Shown: in pieces, positions 1 through 6,086 of the stretch
How positions within the stretch are numbered: the stretch's first letter is position 1
Layout of the letters: each line of letters starts with the position of its first letter
Assembly: GCA_002495185.1 (NCBI GenBank)
Contig: DAEB01000016.1
Span: 24,045-31,119 of the forward strand
Direction of reading: 5' to 3'
Length of the DNA stretch: 7,075 nucleotides
Source of the DNA: Thermoplasmata archaeon UBA184
GTDB taxonomy: Archaea > Thermoplasmatota > Thermoplasmata > Lutacidiplasmatales > UBA184
The notes under the pieces: model-generated
Seen by the model: the letters and a program-made list of their open reading frames with translations, nothing else
What the model was told of the DNA's origin: nothing
Database searches by the model: none
Translations under genes and position numbers: made by a program

Positions 1-705
1 GCGAACTACCTCATCGACACGCTCGAGATGGAGCAGATCGGGATCGTCGAGTCCCCTGCCTTCCCGACCGTCTCGCTCGTCCGCAACGGGATCCCGCAGC
101 ATCCGGTCCGGATCTACGCGGGTCGCCCACCGGCGGACCGCGCGGGACGCGGCGCGGACAAGCTGGTCGCGTTCGTCTCGGAGTTTCATCCCGCGCCGAC
201 GGTGATCCACCCGCTCGCGACCACGATCCTCGACTGGATCCAGGAGCAGCGGTGCTCTCTCCTCGTCTCCCCCGAGGGGCTGGTCGTCGAGGCCGCTCCC
301 GGCTCGTCCCGGACGAGCCGCCCGCCGCGGCTCAGCGACGTGAAGGTCTACGGCGTCGCGAGCACCCGGAAGGCGCGCGAGCTCTACATCGAACCCAACA
401 TGATCCCGTTCGCGGAGGGTGTCATCACGGGAATCGCGGGCGTCCTCCTCAACGAGGGTCGACGCCGGGGGTTCGACGTGCTGACGTTCCTCGCGGAGGC
501 GCAGGCCGATTATCCGGACGCCCGGGCCGCGGCGAAGGTCATCGAGACGATCAACCGGATCCTGCTCCGGACGCCGCTCGACCCCGTCCCGCTCTACGCC
601 GAGGCCGAGCGGATCGAGCAGCAGCTGCTTTCGATCCAGAAGCACGCGGCGGAGCGGAGCCGGACGGAGCCGTCGACCCAGCCGTCCCCCCCGATGTACC
701 GGTAG
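1..705 (+). CDS. PAC2-family proteasome assembly/activator protein (5' end cut off by window)
   Basis: This is a PAC2-domain protein of the archaeal PbaA/PbaB type, cytosolic proteins related to eukaryotic Pba1-Pba2 that bind the 20S proteasome alpha ring. The reading frame is open from base 1 and gives 234 residues; the start lies outside the window, and perhaps 25-30 residues are missing judging by family length. Seen in the sequence: an N-terminal stretch typical of the family (NYLIDTLEMEQIG, residues 2-14 of the fragment), a Gly-rich turn (GVITGIAGVLLNEG, about 140-153), and the conserved DYPDARAAAKVIETIN segment (about 170-185). A charged C-terminal helix and a Ser/Pro/Thr-rich linker follow, ending in Met-Tyr-Arg. 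That ending fits the HbYX motif (hydrophobic-Tyr-any) used to dock into proteasome alpha-ring pockets. The family assignment is firm; whether it acts as assembly chaperone or activator is open. Its last 155 nt are also read on the other strand by the desulfurase ORF. Confidence 0.88.
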   Translation, partial: ANYLIDTLEMEQIGIVESPAFPTVSLVRNGIPQHPVRIYAGRPPADRAGRGADKLVAFVSEFHPAPTVIHPLATTILDWIQEQRCSLLVSPEGLVVEAAPGSSRTSRPPRLSDVKVYGVASTRKARELYIEPNMIPFAEGVITGIAGVLLNEGRRRGFDVLTFLAEAQADYPDARAAAKVIETINRILLRTPLDPVPLYAEAERIEQQLLSIQKHAAERSRTEPSTQPSPPMYR

Positions 706-1930
706 GGCGAGTCCCGGGAACCCGGAGCAGGAGCTCCTTGAGGCCGACGATGAGCCGGTCGGCGTCCGACCGGTCGTTGTAAAGGTAGAACGACGCCCGG
801 ACGCTCCCCGAGAGGCCCCGGCGAGCGTAGAACGAGTGGACGCAGTGCATGCCCGAGCGGACCATGACGTCGTGGCCCTCGTCCAAGAAGACGGCGACGT
901 CGTTCGGGTCGACCCCGTCGACCGTGAACGCGAAGATGCTCGAGCGGTCCCGCGGATTCGGTGGGCCGAGGAGATGGATCCTCGGCTCGTTCTCGAAGGC
1001 CCGGGTGACCCGGAGGTTCAGGGCGAGCTGCTGTCGCTCGACGGCCTCGAAGCCGACGCGCCCGAGATACTCGATCCCCGCGTGGGCCCCGATCACGCCC
1101 GCGTAGTTCTGGAGACCGGCCTCGTACCGGTACGGCGCGGGCCGGAGCGAGTGACCTTCGAGCGTCGACCATTCGACCGTCTCTCCGCCGACCACCAGAG
1201 GGCGCAGCTCTTCAAGCGGGCGGACCGCGGCGGCGAGGACCCCGGTCCCGGTGGGACCGAGCATCTTGTGGGCGGAGACGGCGTAGAAGTCGACGCCGAC
1301 CCGGTCGAGGTCGACCTTCTGGTGCGGAGCGGCCTGGCAGCCGTCGAACAGGACGAGGGCGCCCGCGTCATGCGCCCGTTCCGTGATCTCACGGACCGGC
1401 AGCGTCCGCCCGTCCAGGTTCGAGGTGTGAAAGAGGCTCACGAGGCGGACCCGAGCTCGAAGCCGCTCTTCGAGGGCGTCGGAGTCAAAGCTCCCGTCCT
1501 CGGAGAGCGGGAGGACTTCGAGGCGGATCCCGCGTTCTGTGGCGAGACGCTGCCAGACGATCAGGTTCGAGTTGTGCTCGCGGTCGGAGATGAGGACCCG
1601 GTCGCCGGCCTCCCACGGAAGCCCCTGTCCGACTAAGTTGATGGCTTCGGTCGCGTTCCGCAGGAAGACGACCCCTCTCGGGTCCGCCCGTCCGAGGAAC
1701 CCGGCGAACGCCCCGCGAGCGAGCTCGAACCGGCGACCGACCTCCTCCGAGAACCGGTGGAGGCTTCGACCCGCGCATCCCGGAAAATCGCGGTAGTACT
1801 CCTCCATGGCCGCGAGAACGGGCGACGGCACCAGCGACATGCACGCCGAGTCGAGGTAGGCGGGAGCGGGGTGCCCGTCCCGTTCCCGCAGGGCAGGGAA
1901 GTCTTCCCGCACCCCGGCGACGTTCATCAT
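551..1930 (-). CDS. SufS/Csd-like cysteine desulfurase (class V aminotransferase fold), with unconserved C-terminal tail
   Basis: This is a PLP enzyme predicted to convert cysteine to alanine and an enzyme-bound persulfide, supplying sulfur for Fe-S clusters or tRNA thiolation in the cytosol. Visible motifs: EHNSN with His119 (ring stacking on PLP), HTSN with Asn171, FDGCQA with Asp196, SAHKMLGPTGTG with the Schiff-base Lys222, and SGMHCVHSF with the likely catalytic Cys363, followed by VRASFYLYN near the domain end. Spacing fits group II (SufS) enzymes of about 400 residues. The N-terminal substrate loop reads DSACMSL rather than the usual D-N/H-A-A-T-T type, so it is a divergent member; a selenocysteine lyase or other class V enzyme remains possible. 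Conserved sequence ends near residue 406 (about base 713). The last 53 residues are Ala/Arg/Ser/Gly/Pro-rich and lie almost wholly antisense to the PAC2 gene. The start overlaps the upstream amidohydrolase stop as ATGA; no Shine-Dalgarno is visible, so translational coupling is likely. No sufBCD or scaffold gene is adjacent. Confidence 0.87.
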   Translation of the reverse strand: MMNVAGVREDFPALRERDGHPAPAYLDSACMSLVPSPVLAAMEEYYRDFPGCAGRSLHRFSEEVGRRFELARGAFAGFLGRADPRGVVFLRNATEAINLVGQGLPWEAGDRVLISDREHNSNLIVWQRLATERGIRLEVLPLSEDGSFDSDALEERLRARVRLVSLFHTSNLDGRTLPVREITERAHDAGALVLFDGCQAAPHQKVDLDRVGVDFYAVSAHKMLGPTGTGVLAAAVRPLEELRPLVVGGETVEWSTLEGHSLRPAPYRYEAGLQNYAGVIGAHAGIEYLGRVGFEAVERQQLALNLRVTRAFENEPRIHLLGPPNPRDRSSIFAFTVDGVDPNDVAVFLDEGHDVMVRSGMHCVHSFYARRGLSGSVRASFYLYNDRSDADRLIVGLKELLLRVPGTRPTGTSGGTAGSTAPSGSAPPRASGSKAAAARSARPRRRAGRGRAASGAGSG

Positions 1931-3123
1931 GGGTGGGACCGCTGGAGGCTCTCGGCGGCCGTGACGAGGACCGCGGCTCCGACGACGAGCGCACGGTCGT
2001 CGGGGGCGAAGGTCGCGCTGTGGAGGCTCGCCGGCCGGTCGGGGACTCCGACGCCCAACCGGAGGAACGTCCCCGGCACCCGCTCGAGGTACCGAGAGAA
2101 ATCCTCCGCGCCCATCAGCGGATGGTCGACCTCGACCACGTTCTTCCGCCCGAGTTCGGCGGCCAGCCCCTCGGCGACGATCCGGGTGGGGCCGGCCGGA
2201 TTGAGGAGCGCCGGGTACCCGCGTCGGTACTCGACCCGGGCGCGACCGCCGTGGCTCGCGGCGATCGAGCGGACCCGTCGTCGCAGGGTCCGCTCCATCA
2301 GGTCGCGGGTGCTCGCGCGGAGCGTCCGGACCGTCCCCTCGAGGACGACCTCGCTCGGGAGGATGTTGTGCCGCGTCCCGCCGTGGACTGAGCCAACGCT
2401 CACGACGACCGGGTCGGTGGGCTCACGGACGCGGCTCACGAGGCTCTGGAGGCCGGTCACGACCTCGCTCGCCATCAGGATCGCATCCGGACCCTGTTGC
2501 GGGGTGGATGCGTGCCCGCCGCGGCCGTAGACCGTGATCCGGAAGAAGTCCGCGGCGGCCATCGTGGGCCCGACCCGCCAGCCGACGGTCCCGAGGGGAA
2601 GCGCAGGGTCGACGTGCTGCCCCACGATGTCGTCGACCTTCGGGTTCTCGAGACAACCTCGCTCGATCAGCGGAAGAGCTCCGCCTCGGTCCCCCTCCTC
2701 CTCGGCCGCCTGGAAGATGAGCTTGACCGGTCCACCGGTCGACCGCCCACTGCGCACGAGCATCGCGGCCGCGCCGAGCAGGGCCGACATGTGCACGTCA
2801 TGCCCGCAGGCGTGCATCTTCCCCGGGTAGCGAGACTGGAAGGGAAGACCGGTCCGTTCGGTTACCGGAAGGGCGTCCATGTCCGCCCGGAGCGCGACCA
2901 CGGGTCCGGACCGGTCGGCTCCGATCATGCCCACGACGCCGTGGATGTCCTCGAAGGTGCGGAACGGGACCCCGAGCTCCCGGAGGGCGGCGACGAGCTT
3001 CTCCTGCGTCCGCTCCTCCTGGAGCGAAAGCTCGGGTTCCTGGTGGAACGCCATCCGCCACGCTCGCATCGCCGGGAGCGTCCGGCGCGCGGCGGTGAGC
3101 CACGACTCTCGGGCTCCGCCCAT
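1927..3123 (-). CDS. M20D-type metallopeptidase / N-acyl-amino-acid amidohydrolase
   Basis: This is a di-metal hydrolase of the M20D group (hippurate, IAA-amino acid and N-acetyl-amino acid hydrolases; archaeal CpsA-type carboxypeptidases). It is predicted to cleave an acyl group from an N-acylated amino acid. The motifs are complete: HACGHD with bridging Cys106 and ligand His108, FQAAEEEG with general base Glu141 and ligand Glu142, GQHV with His170, and a C-terminal LHS with His368. GRGGHAS (200-206) opens the inserted dimerisation domain (about 188-300). ALRADMDALP (78-87) and MGAEDFSRYL (337-346) are also typical. At 398 residues it is full length, with no signal peptide, so cytosolic. The ATG at 3123 is supported by a TATA box centred about 27 nt upstream, implying a leaderless mRNA. 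It is first in a pair with the desulfurase (4-nt overlap). Substrate is not determined by sequence. Confidence 0.92.
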   Translation of the reverse strand: MGGARESWLTAARRTLPAMRAWRMAFHQEPELSLQEERTQEKLVAALRELGVPFRTFEDIHGVVGMIGADRSGPVVALRADMDALPVTERTGLPFQSRYPGKMHACGHDVHMSALLGAAAMLVRSGRSTGGPVKLIFQAAEEEGDRGGALPLIERGCLENPKVDDIVGQHVDPALPLGTVGWRVGPTMAAADFFRITVYGRGGHASTPQQGPDAILMASEVVTGLQSLVSRVREPTDPVVVSVGSVHGGTRHNILPSEVVLEGTVRTLRASTRDLMERTLRRRVRSIAASHGGRARVEYRRGYPALLNPAGPTRIVAEGLAAELGRKNVVEVDHPLMGAEDFSRYLERVPGTFLRLGVGVPDRPASLHSATFAPDDRALVVGAAVLVTAAESLQRSHP

Positions 3124-3145
3124 CGCCGCCGCGCATCGGGAGGAG

Positions 3146-3153
3146 CGATATAA
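3146..3153 (-). promoter_or_regulatory. Archaeal TATA box for the amidohydrolase-desulfurase pair
   Basis: Read on the minus strand the box is TTATATCG, an AT-rich island in very GC-rich surroundings. Its centre lies about 27 nt before the ATG at 3123, the normal archaeal TATA-to-start-site distance, so transcription should begin at or next to the start codon (leaderless). It lies in the 56-nt gap after the HAD gene, so the pair can be expressed independently of that gene. Confidence 0.65.
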
Positions 3154-3179
3154 TGCGGAGGGAGACCGCGCGCGAGTGC

Positions 3180-3944
3180 CTATCCGCGGCCGGCCTGAGC
3201 GTCGACGACCGCCGCCTCGGCCCGCGCGCAGGGCCGGAAGGAATCGATCTCAGGGACCCGCCAGGGGTCCGGCCGGTCGAGGTGGAATCGGTTGAACCAG
3301 ACCGGCTGGATCCCCACGCGCCTCGCCCCGGCGACGTCCGTCATCCACGTGTCCCCGATCATCACCGTCTCCTCCGGACGGGTCCCCGCTCGTTCGAGCG
3401 CGATCCGGAAGATCCCCGGCTCGGGTTTCGCGACCCCCACTCCCTGGGAGACGACCATGAAGTCGACCAGGACTCGGAACCCGAGGTAGTCGAGCTTCTC
3501 TTCTTGCTCGGGAACTTCGTTGTTCGTCACGACCCCCACGACCGTGCGTCCCCGGAGCCTCTCGAGGAGACGCCGCACCCCCGGGACCGGGCGCCGTAGG
3601 GCCTGGTAGAATCCGCGGTACTTCTGCGAGAGCTCGGCCGCCTCGCTTTCGGAAACTTCCGACCCACAGAACCCGGCGAGACGACGGAACCGCTCCGCCC
3701 GCGCCTGTTGGATCGTGACCCGTCCTGCAAAGATCTCCGGCTGCACGGCCTCCAGGAGACGGGAGTACTCGTGCCAGAGAGAGTCGAGCGAAGGCCCGCG
3801 CAGTCGGGTTTCCGAAACCCGCAGCCGGCCGAGAGCCCGACGGCACGTCAGGGAATGGTCGAAGATCGTGTCGTCCATATCGAAGAAGACTGCCCTCGGA
3901 AGCCCCGGGGACGGGTTGGGGGGGGATCGGACGGGAGCCGACAC
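3180..3944 (-). CDS. HAD-superfamily IA hydrolase (phosphatase-like)
   Basis: This is a cytosolic haloacid dehalogenase-type hydrolase, most likely a phosphatase acting on a small phosphorylated metabolite. All four HAD motifs are visible: motif I FDMDDTIFD with nucleophile Asp22 and acid/base Asp24, motif II VVTNN with Thr140, motif III Lys173 in VAKPEP, and motif IV MIGDTWMTD with Asp198 and Asp203. The helical C1-type cap lies between motifs I and II (about 35-120), placing it in subfamily IA with YjjG-like nucleotidases, phosphoglycolate phosphatases and N-acylneuraminate-9-phosphatases. The substrate cannot be chosen from sequence. The start is GTG at 3944, the only plausible start between an in-frame TAG at 3966-3968 and motif I. 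The N-terminal PPNP segment is read through a run of eight C on the coding strand (3918-3925), so an indel there would shift the apparent start. It diverges from the MIP channel gene. Confidence 0.87.
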   Translation of the reverse strand: MSAPVRSPPNPSPGLPRAVFFDMDDTIFDHSLTCRRALGRLRVSETRLRGPSLDSLWHEYSRLLEAVQPEIFAGRVTIQQARAERFRRLAGFCGSEVSESEAAELSQKYRGFYQALRRPVPGVRRLLERLRGRTVVGVVTNNEVPEQEEKLDYLGFRVLVDFMVVSQGVGVAKPEPGIFRIALERAGTRPEETVMIGDTWMTDVAGARRVGIQPVWFNRFHLDRPDPWRVPEIDSFRPCARAEAAVVDAQAGRG

Positions 3945-3965
3945 GACCCGTACGACGGTGGTCTC

Positions 3966-3973
3966 CTACAAAG
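3966..3973 (-). promoter_or_regulatory. Weak TATA-like element for the HAD gene
   Basis: On the minus strand the element reads CTTTGTAG, centred about 25 nt before the GTG at 3944, the position expected for a leaderless archaeal promoter. It is a poor match to TTTATATA, but a similar TTGTA-containing element sits at the same distance before the VOC gene at 6087. A 5-nt dyad (CGGAC/GTCCG, 3984-3998) lies just upstream on the same strand and could be an operator. This is inference. Confidence 0.35.
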
Positions 3974-4130
3974 CGCTAGGGTGCGGACCGACCGTCCGGG
4001 GATGAGGCGCGATGGGCACCGACCTTCTCGAGCCCCTTCCCAGGCTTCATAGGTCGCTTCCTTGCCGGAGGGGCCCCCCCGCCCTCGGGAAGCGCGGCGG
4101 ACGGGCCCACGATACGTACTTTACCTCGGC

Positions 4131-4164
4131 TCGCGTTCGCGCGACAACCTCGACCGGGCGGTCG
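4131..4164. promoter_or_regulatory. Pair of 14-nt perfect dyads, possible operator upstream of the MIP-PPK2 pair
   Basis: The first dyad is TCGCG-TTCG-CGCGA (4131-4144); the second is CGACCG-GG-CGGTCG (4151-4164). Both are 14 nt, and their centres are exactly 20 bp apart, close to two helical turns, just downstream of the TATA-like patch at 4118-4125. This geometry would suit a dimeric regulator binding side by side. The two dyads do not share a sequence, and short dyads are common in GC-rich DNA, so the regulatory reading is speculative. Confidence 0.2.
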
Positions 4165-4295
4165 GGGCGAGAGTTTGCATTCGATGACCTGTCGCGGAAA
4201 GTCTCGAAGAGAGGGTGCGTCGACTCGCTCTTTCTCCGCTCCGAACGCTGCGGGACGCGCGACGTGGCCGCCGGGGCCAACCGAGGGCCCGCCCC

Positions 4296-4300
4296 AGGAG
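4296..4300 (+). promoter_or_regulatory. Shine-Dalgarno site for the MIP channel GTG start
   Basis: AGGAG ends 5 nt before the GTG at 4306, good spacing. It is the main reason for choosing that start over the far upstream ATG at 4012. A competing signal, GGAGGTGA, at 4335-4342 overlaps another in-frame GTG (4339) but has no start codon at proper distance downstream. Confidence 0.55.
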
Positions 4301-4305
4301 AGCCG

Positions 4306-5196
4306 GTGATCGCAGGCGAACGACGGTCCCCCTCGGAGGTGACCGTCGCTTCGTTCGCTACGCGGCCCCTTGACCTCGTTCAGCGAGACTTCCGGAACCC
4401 GTCGCTCGAGTGGCGGCGGCTCTTCGCGGAGATGTTCGGCACCTTCCTCCTCGTCTTCGTAGCCGCCGGGGCGGGAGTCGTGAATGCGGTCAGCGGTGGG
4501 AAGGTCAGCCTCGCCGCTCAGGTGGTCTCGCCGGGTCTCATGGTGATGGCGATCATCCTGTTCATGGGGGCGACCTCGGGCGCCCACCTCAACCCGGCCG
4601 TCAGCATCGCGTTCGCCGCTCGGAAGGATTTCCCTTGGAAAAAGGTGCCCGGGTACATCGCTTCCCAGCTCGTCGGAGCGCTGTTCGCCTGCCTCCTCCT
4701 CTTCTGGCTCTTCGGGAACGTCGGGTCGCTCGGAGCGACGAACCCGGGTCCCGGGGTGAGCCCGTACCAGGCGCTGGTGTTCGAGGTGATCCTCACGATG
4801 GGGCTCGTCAGCACGATCCTCGGGACGGCGTCGAAAGCGCAGAACATCGGGGCGCTTGCGGCGATCGCCGTCGGCGGGTACATCGCGCTCGCCGGCCTCT
4901 TCTCGGCCCCGATCAGTGGCGCCTCGATGAACCCGGCCCGTTCGCTCGCCCCCGACATCGTGACGGGGAGCTATGGCTACACCTGGATCTACGTCGTCGG
5001 ACCGATCGTCGGGGGACTGATCGCGGTCGGAATCGCTTACATCCTGAGGGGTCCCGGCGGGGACCAACCCGCAATCCAGGCGGCGCAGGGCCGACTTCCC
5101 GAGATCCTGCGCGAATCGTCGTCCTATGAGTCGGGGACCCGGCCCGTTCCTCCTGCCGAACCTTCGACACCCCCCGAACGAGGTCGCACGTCGTGA
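4306..5196 (+). CDS. MIP-family (aquaporin/aquaglyceroporin, NIP-like) membrane channel
   Basis: This is a six-helix membrane channel with both pore-lining NPA motifs: GAHLNPAVS (NPA at 96-98) and GASMNPARS (NPA at 209-211). Numbering is from the GTG at 4306, giving 296 residues. Helices lie near 38-58, 68-90, 113-135, 153-173, 181-199 and 226-247. RRLFAEMFGTFLLVF (37-51) is the classic first helix. The stretches IAFAARKDFPWKKVPGYIA and APISGASMNPARSLAP resemble plant and bacterial NIP/AqpN channels more than AqpZ. My hand alignment puts Pro76, Gly197, Ala206 and Arg212 at the selectivity filter, without the aromatic/His pair of water-specific AqpZ. A wider pore for glycerol, urea or metalloid acids is therefore possible. 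A hydrophilic tail of about 48 residues (249-296) follows helix 6. Starts at 4339 (285 aa) or 4012 (394 aa) are alternatives. Its TGA overlaps the PPK2 GTG. Confidence 0.9.
   Translation: MIAGERRSPSEVTVASFATRPLDLVQRDFRNPSLEWRRLFAEMFGTFLLVFVAAGAGVVNAVSGGKVSLAAQVVSPGLMVMAIILFMGATSGAHLNPAVSIAFAARKDFPWKKVPGYIASQLVGALFACLLLFWLFGNVGSLGATNPGPGVSPYQALVFEVILTMGLVSTILGTASKAQNIGALAAIAVGGYIALAGLFSAPISGASMNPARSLAPDIVTGSYGYTWIYVVGPIVGGLIAVGIAYILRGPGGDQPAIQAAQGRLPEILRESSSYESGTRPVPPAEPSTPPERGRTS
5180..5184 (+). promoter_or_regulatory. Shine-Dalgarno site for PPK2 inside the end of the channel gene
   Basis: GAGGT lies 8 nt before the GTG at 5193, within the last codons of the channel gene. Together with the 4-nt stop/start overlap it supports the GTG start and translation of PPK2 from the same mRNA. 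Confidence 0.5.
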
Positions 5197-6008
5197 CGGA
5201 ACCGTTCCGGTCGCTGCAGCTTCCGGTTGGCAAGTCAGTCGACCTCTCGAAGCATGACCCCGCCGATACGTCGTGCTGGTCCGGCAGCCGTCGGAAGGCC
5301 GGTGCGGCCTTGGTAAAGTTGCGAGGCGAGCTCGACCAGCTCCAGGAGCTGTTCTACGCCGATTCGCGTCGCAGCATCCTCGTCATCCTGCAAGGAATGG
5401 ATACGAGCGGAAAGGACGGGGCGATCCGCCACGTCTTCGAAGGGGTCAACCCCCAAGGCGTGCGGGTGAGCGCGTTCAAGCAACCGACGCCCGAGGAGCT
5501 CGCCCACGACTTCCTGTGGAGGGTCCACAAGGATGCGCCGGCGAAGGGCGAGATCGTGATCTTCAACCGGAGCCACTACGAGGACGTCCTCGTCGCCCGC
5601 GTCCACAACCTCGTCCCGCGCCGCGTCTGGTCGAAGCGGTTCGGGGCGATCAACGCCTTCGAGAAGTGGCTGGTAGAAGAGGGAACGACCGTCGTGAAGT
5701 TCTACCTCCACATCAGCCGGGAGGAGCAGGCGCGCCGCCTCGAGGACCGGATCCGGGACCCGACGAAGCGTTGGAAGCTCAGCATCGCCGACTTCCACGA
5801 GCGGAGGTTCTGGGACCGCTACATGGACGCCTACCAGGACGTCCTGCGGAGGACCAACACTTCGTGGGCGCCGTGGTACCTTCTGCCCTCGAACCACAAA
5901 TGGTACCGGAACCTCGCGATCTCCTCGATCCTCGTCGACGCGCTGCAGGGGATGAAGCTGCGGTACCCGCACGCGGCGATGAACCTCTCCCTGCTGCGGG
6001 TCCGATAA
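5193..6008 (+). CDS. ppk2: PPK2-family polyphosphate kinase (class III-like nucleotide phosphotransferase)
   Basis: This cytosolic P-loop enzyme transfers phosphate between polyphosphate and nucleotides; class III members phosphorylate AMP and ADP, regenerating ATP from polyphosphate. Seen: Walker A GMDTSGKDG (68-76) with Lys74, and a Walker B region IVIFNRSHYEDVLV (121-134) where FNRS replaces the FDRS of other classes. A lid with WKLSIADFHERRFWDRYMDAY (194-214, Arg/Lys-rich) and APWYLLPSNHKWYRN (226-240) follow. Single-domain length (271 aa), the FNRSHYEDVL form and the HDFLWRVH segment (105-112) match class III enzymes such as that of Meiothermus; I did not run a tree. No signal peptide. 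The GTG start overlaps the channel stop as GTGA, indicating coupled translation. No PPK1 or exopolyphosphatase gene is in the window, so the polyphosphate source is unknown. Confidence 0.93.
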   Translation: MTEPFRSLQLPVGKSVDLSKHDPADTSCWSGSRRKAGAALVKLRGELDQLQELFYADSRRSILVILQGMDTSGKDGAIRHVFEGVNPQGVRVSAFKQPTPEELAHDFLWRVHKDAPAKGEIVIFNRSHYEDVLVARVHNLVPRRVWSKRFGAINAFEKWLVEEGTTVVKFYLHISREEQARRLEDRIRDPTKRWKLSIADFHERRFWDRYMDAYQDVLRRTNTSWAPWYLLPSNHKWYRNLAISSILVDALQGMKLRYPHAAMNLSLLRVR

Positions 6009-6034
6009 CGACGGGGGCGCGCCCTTCTCGGCGA

Positions 6035-6057
6035 GGGAGGATCCGGACCCCCCTCCC
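6035..6057 (+). terminator. GC-rich hairpin after PPK2, possible transcript end
   Basis: GGGAGG (6035-6040) can pair with CCTCCC (6052-6057) around an 11-nt loop that itself contains TCCGGA, beginning 26 nt after the PPK2 stop. Only a few T follow, and archaeal termination depends mainly on T runs, so this may instead be an mRNA 3' structure or chance. It also abuts the candidate VOC promoter. Confidence 0.22.
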
Positions 6058-6058
6058 C

Positions 6059-6066
6059 TTCTTGTA
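6059..6066 (+). promoter_or_regulatory. Weak TATA-like element for the VOC gene
   Basis: TTCTTGTA is centred about 25 nt before the ATG at 6087, suggesting a leaderless transcript and a promoter separate from the channel-PPK2 pair. It resembles the CTTTGTAG element placed likewise before the HAD gene. The match to the archaeal consensus is poor. Confidence 0.35.
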
Positions 6067-6086
6067 GCGCGTCCCCTTCCGAGCGC

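Larger units (their letters stand above)
3945..4305. other. Divergent intergenic region between the HAD and MIP channel genes
   Basis: No convincing gene lies in these 361 nt. The MIP reading frame stays open back to an ATG at 4012, but the extra 98 residues are low in hydrophobics, rich in Arg, Gly and Ser, match nothing I recognise, and have no upstream promoter or Shine-Dalgarno. The region holds the weak HAD TATA element, a relatively AT-rich patch (ACTTTACC, 4118-4125) that could be a rightward TATA box, a second candidate at 4174-4181 (TTTGCATT), a C7 run at 4074-4080, and several short dyads. I found no tRNA or box C/D-type RNA by eye. Confidence 0.6.

Noticed and set aside
686..692. 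C7 run as a possible frameshift site in the PAC2 gene
   Set aside because: The frame after the run ends in a sensible HbYX motif and a stop, so no error is indicated.
836..1636. 266-codon plus-strand frame antisense to the desulfurase, and similar frames at 1933-2391 and 2497-3153 antisense to the amidohydrolase
   Set aside because: Charged, repetitive products without motifs, opposite complete enzymes; shadows of GC-rich coding sequence.
3976..4200. Possible box C/D-type small RNA (GATGA-like boxes near 4000 and 4184)
   Set aside because: No properly spaced CTGA D box or terminal stem was found.
3976..5067. 363-codon minus-strand reading frame antisense to the MIP channel
   Set aside because: The product is Arg/Asp/Glu/Gly-rich with no recognisable domain, and the opposite strand encodes a clear channel with both NPA motifs. 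Long antisense frames are expected at this GC content.
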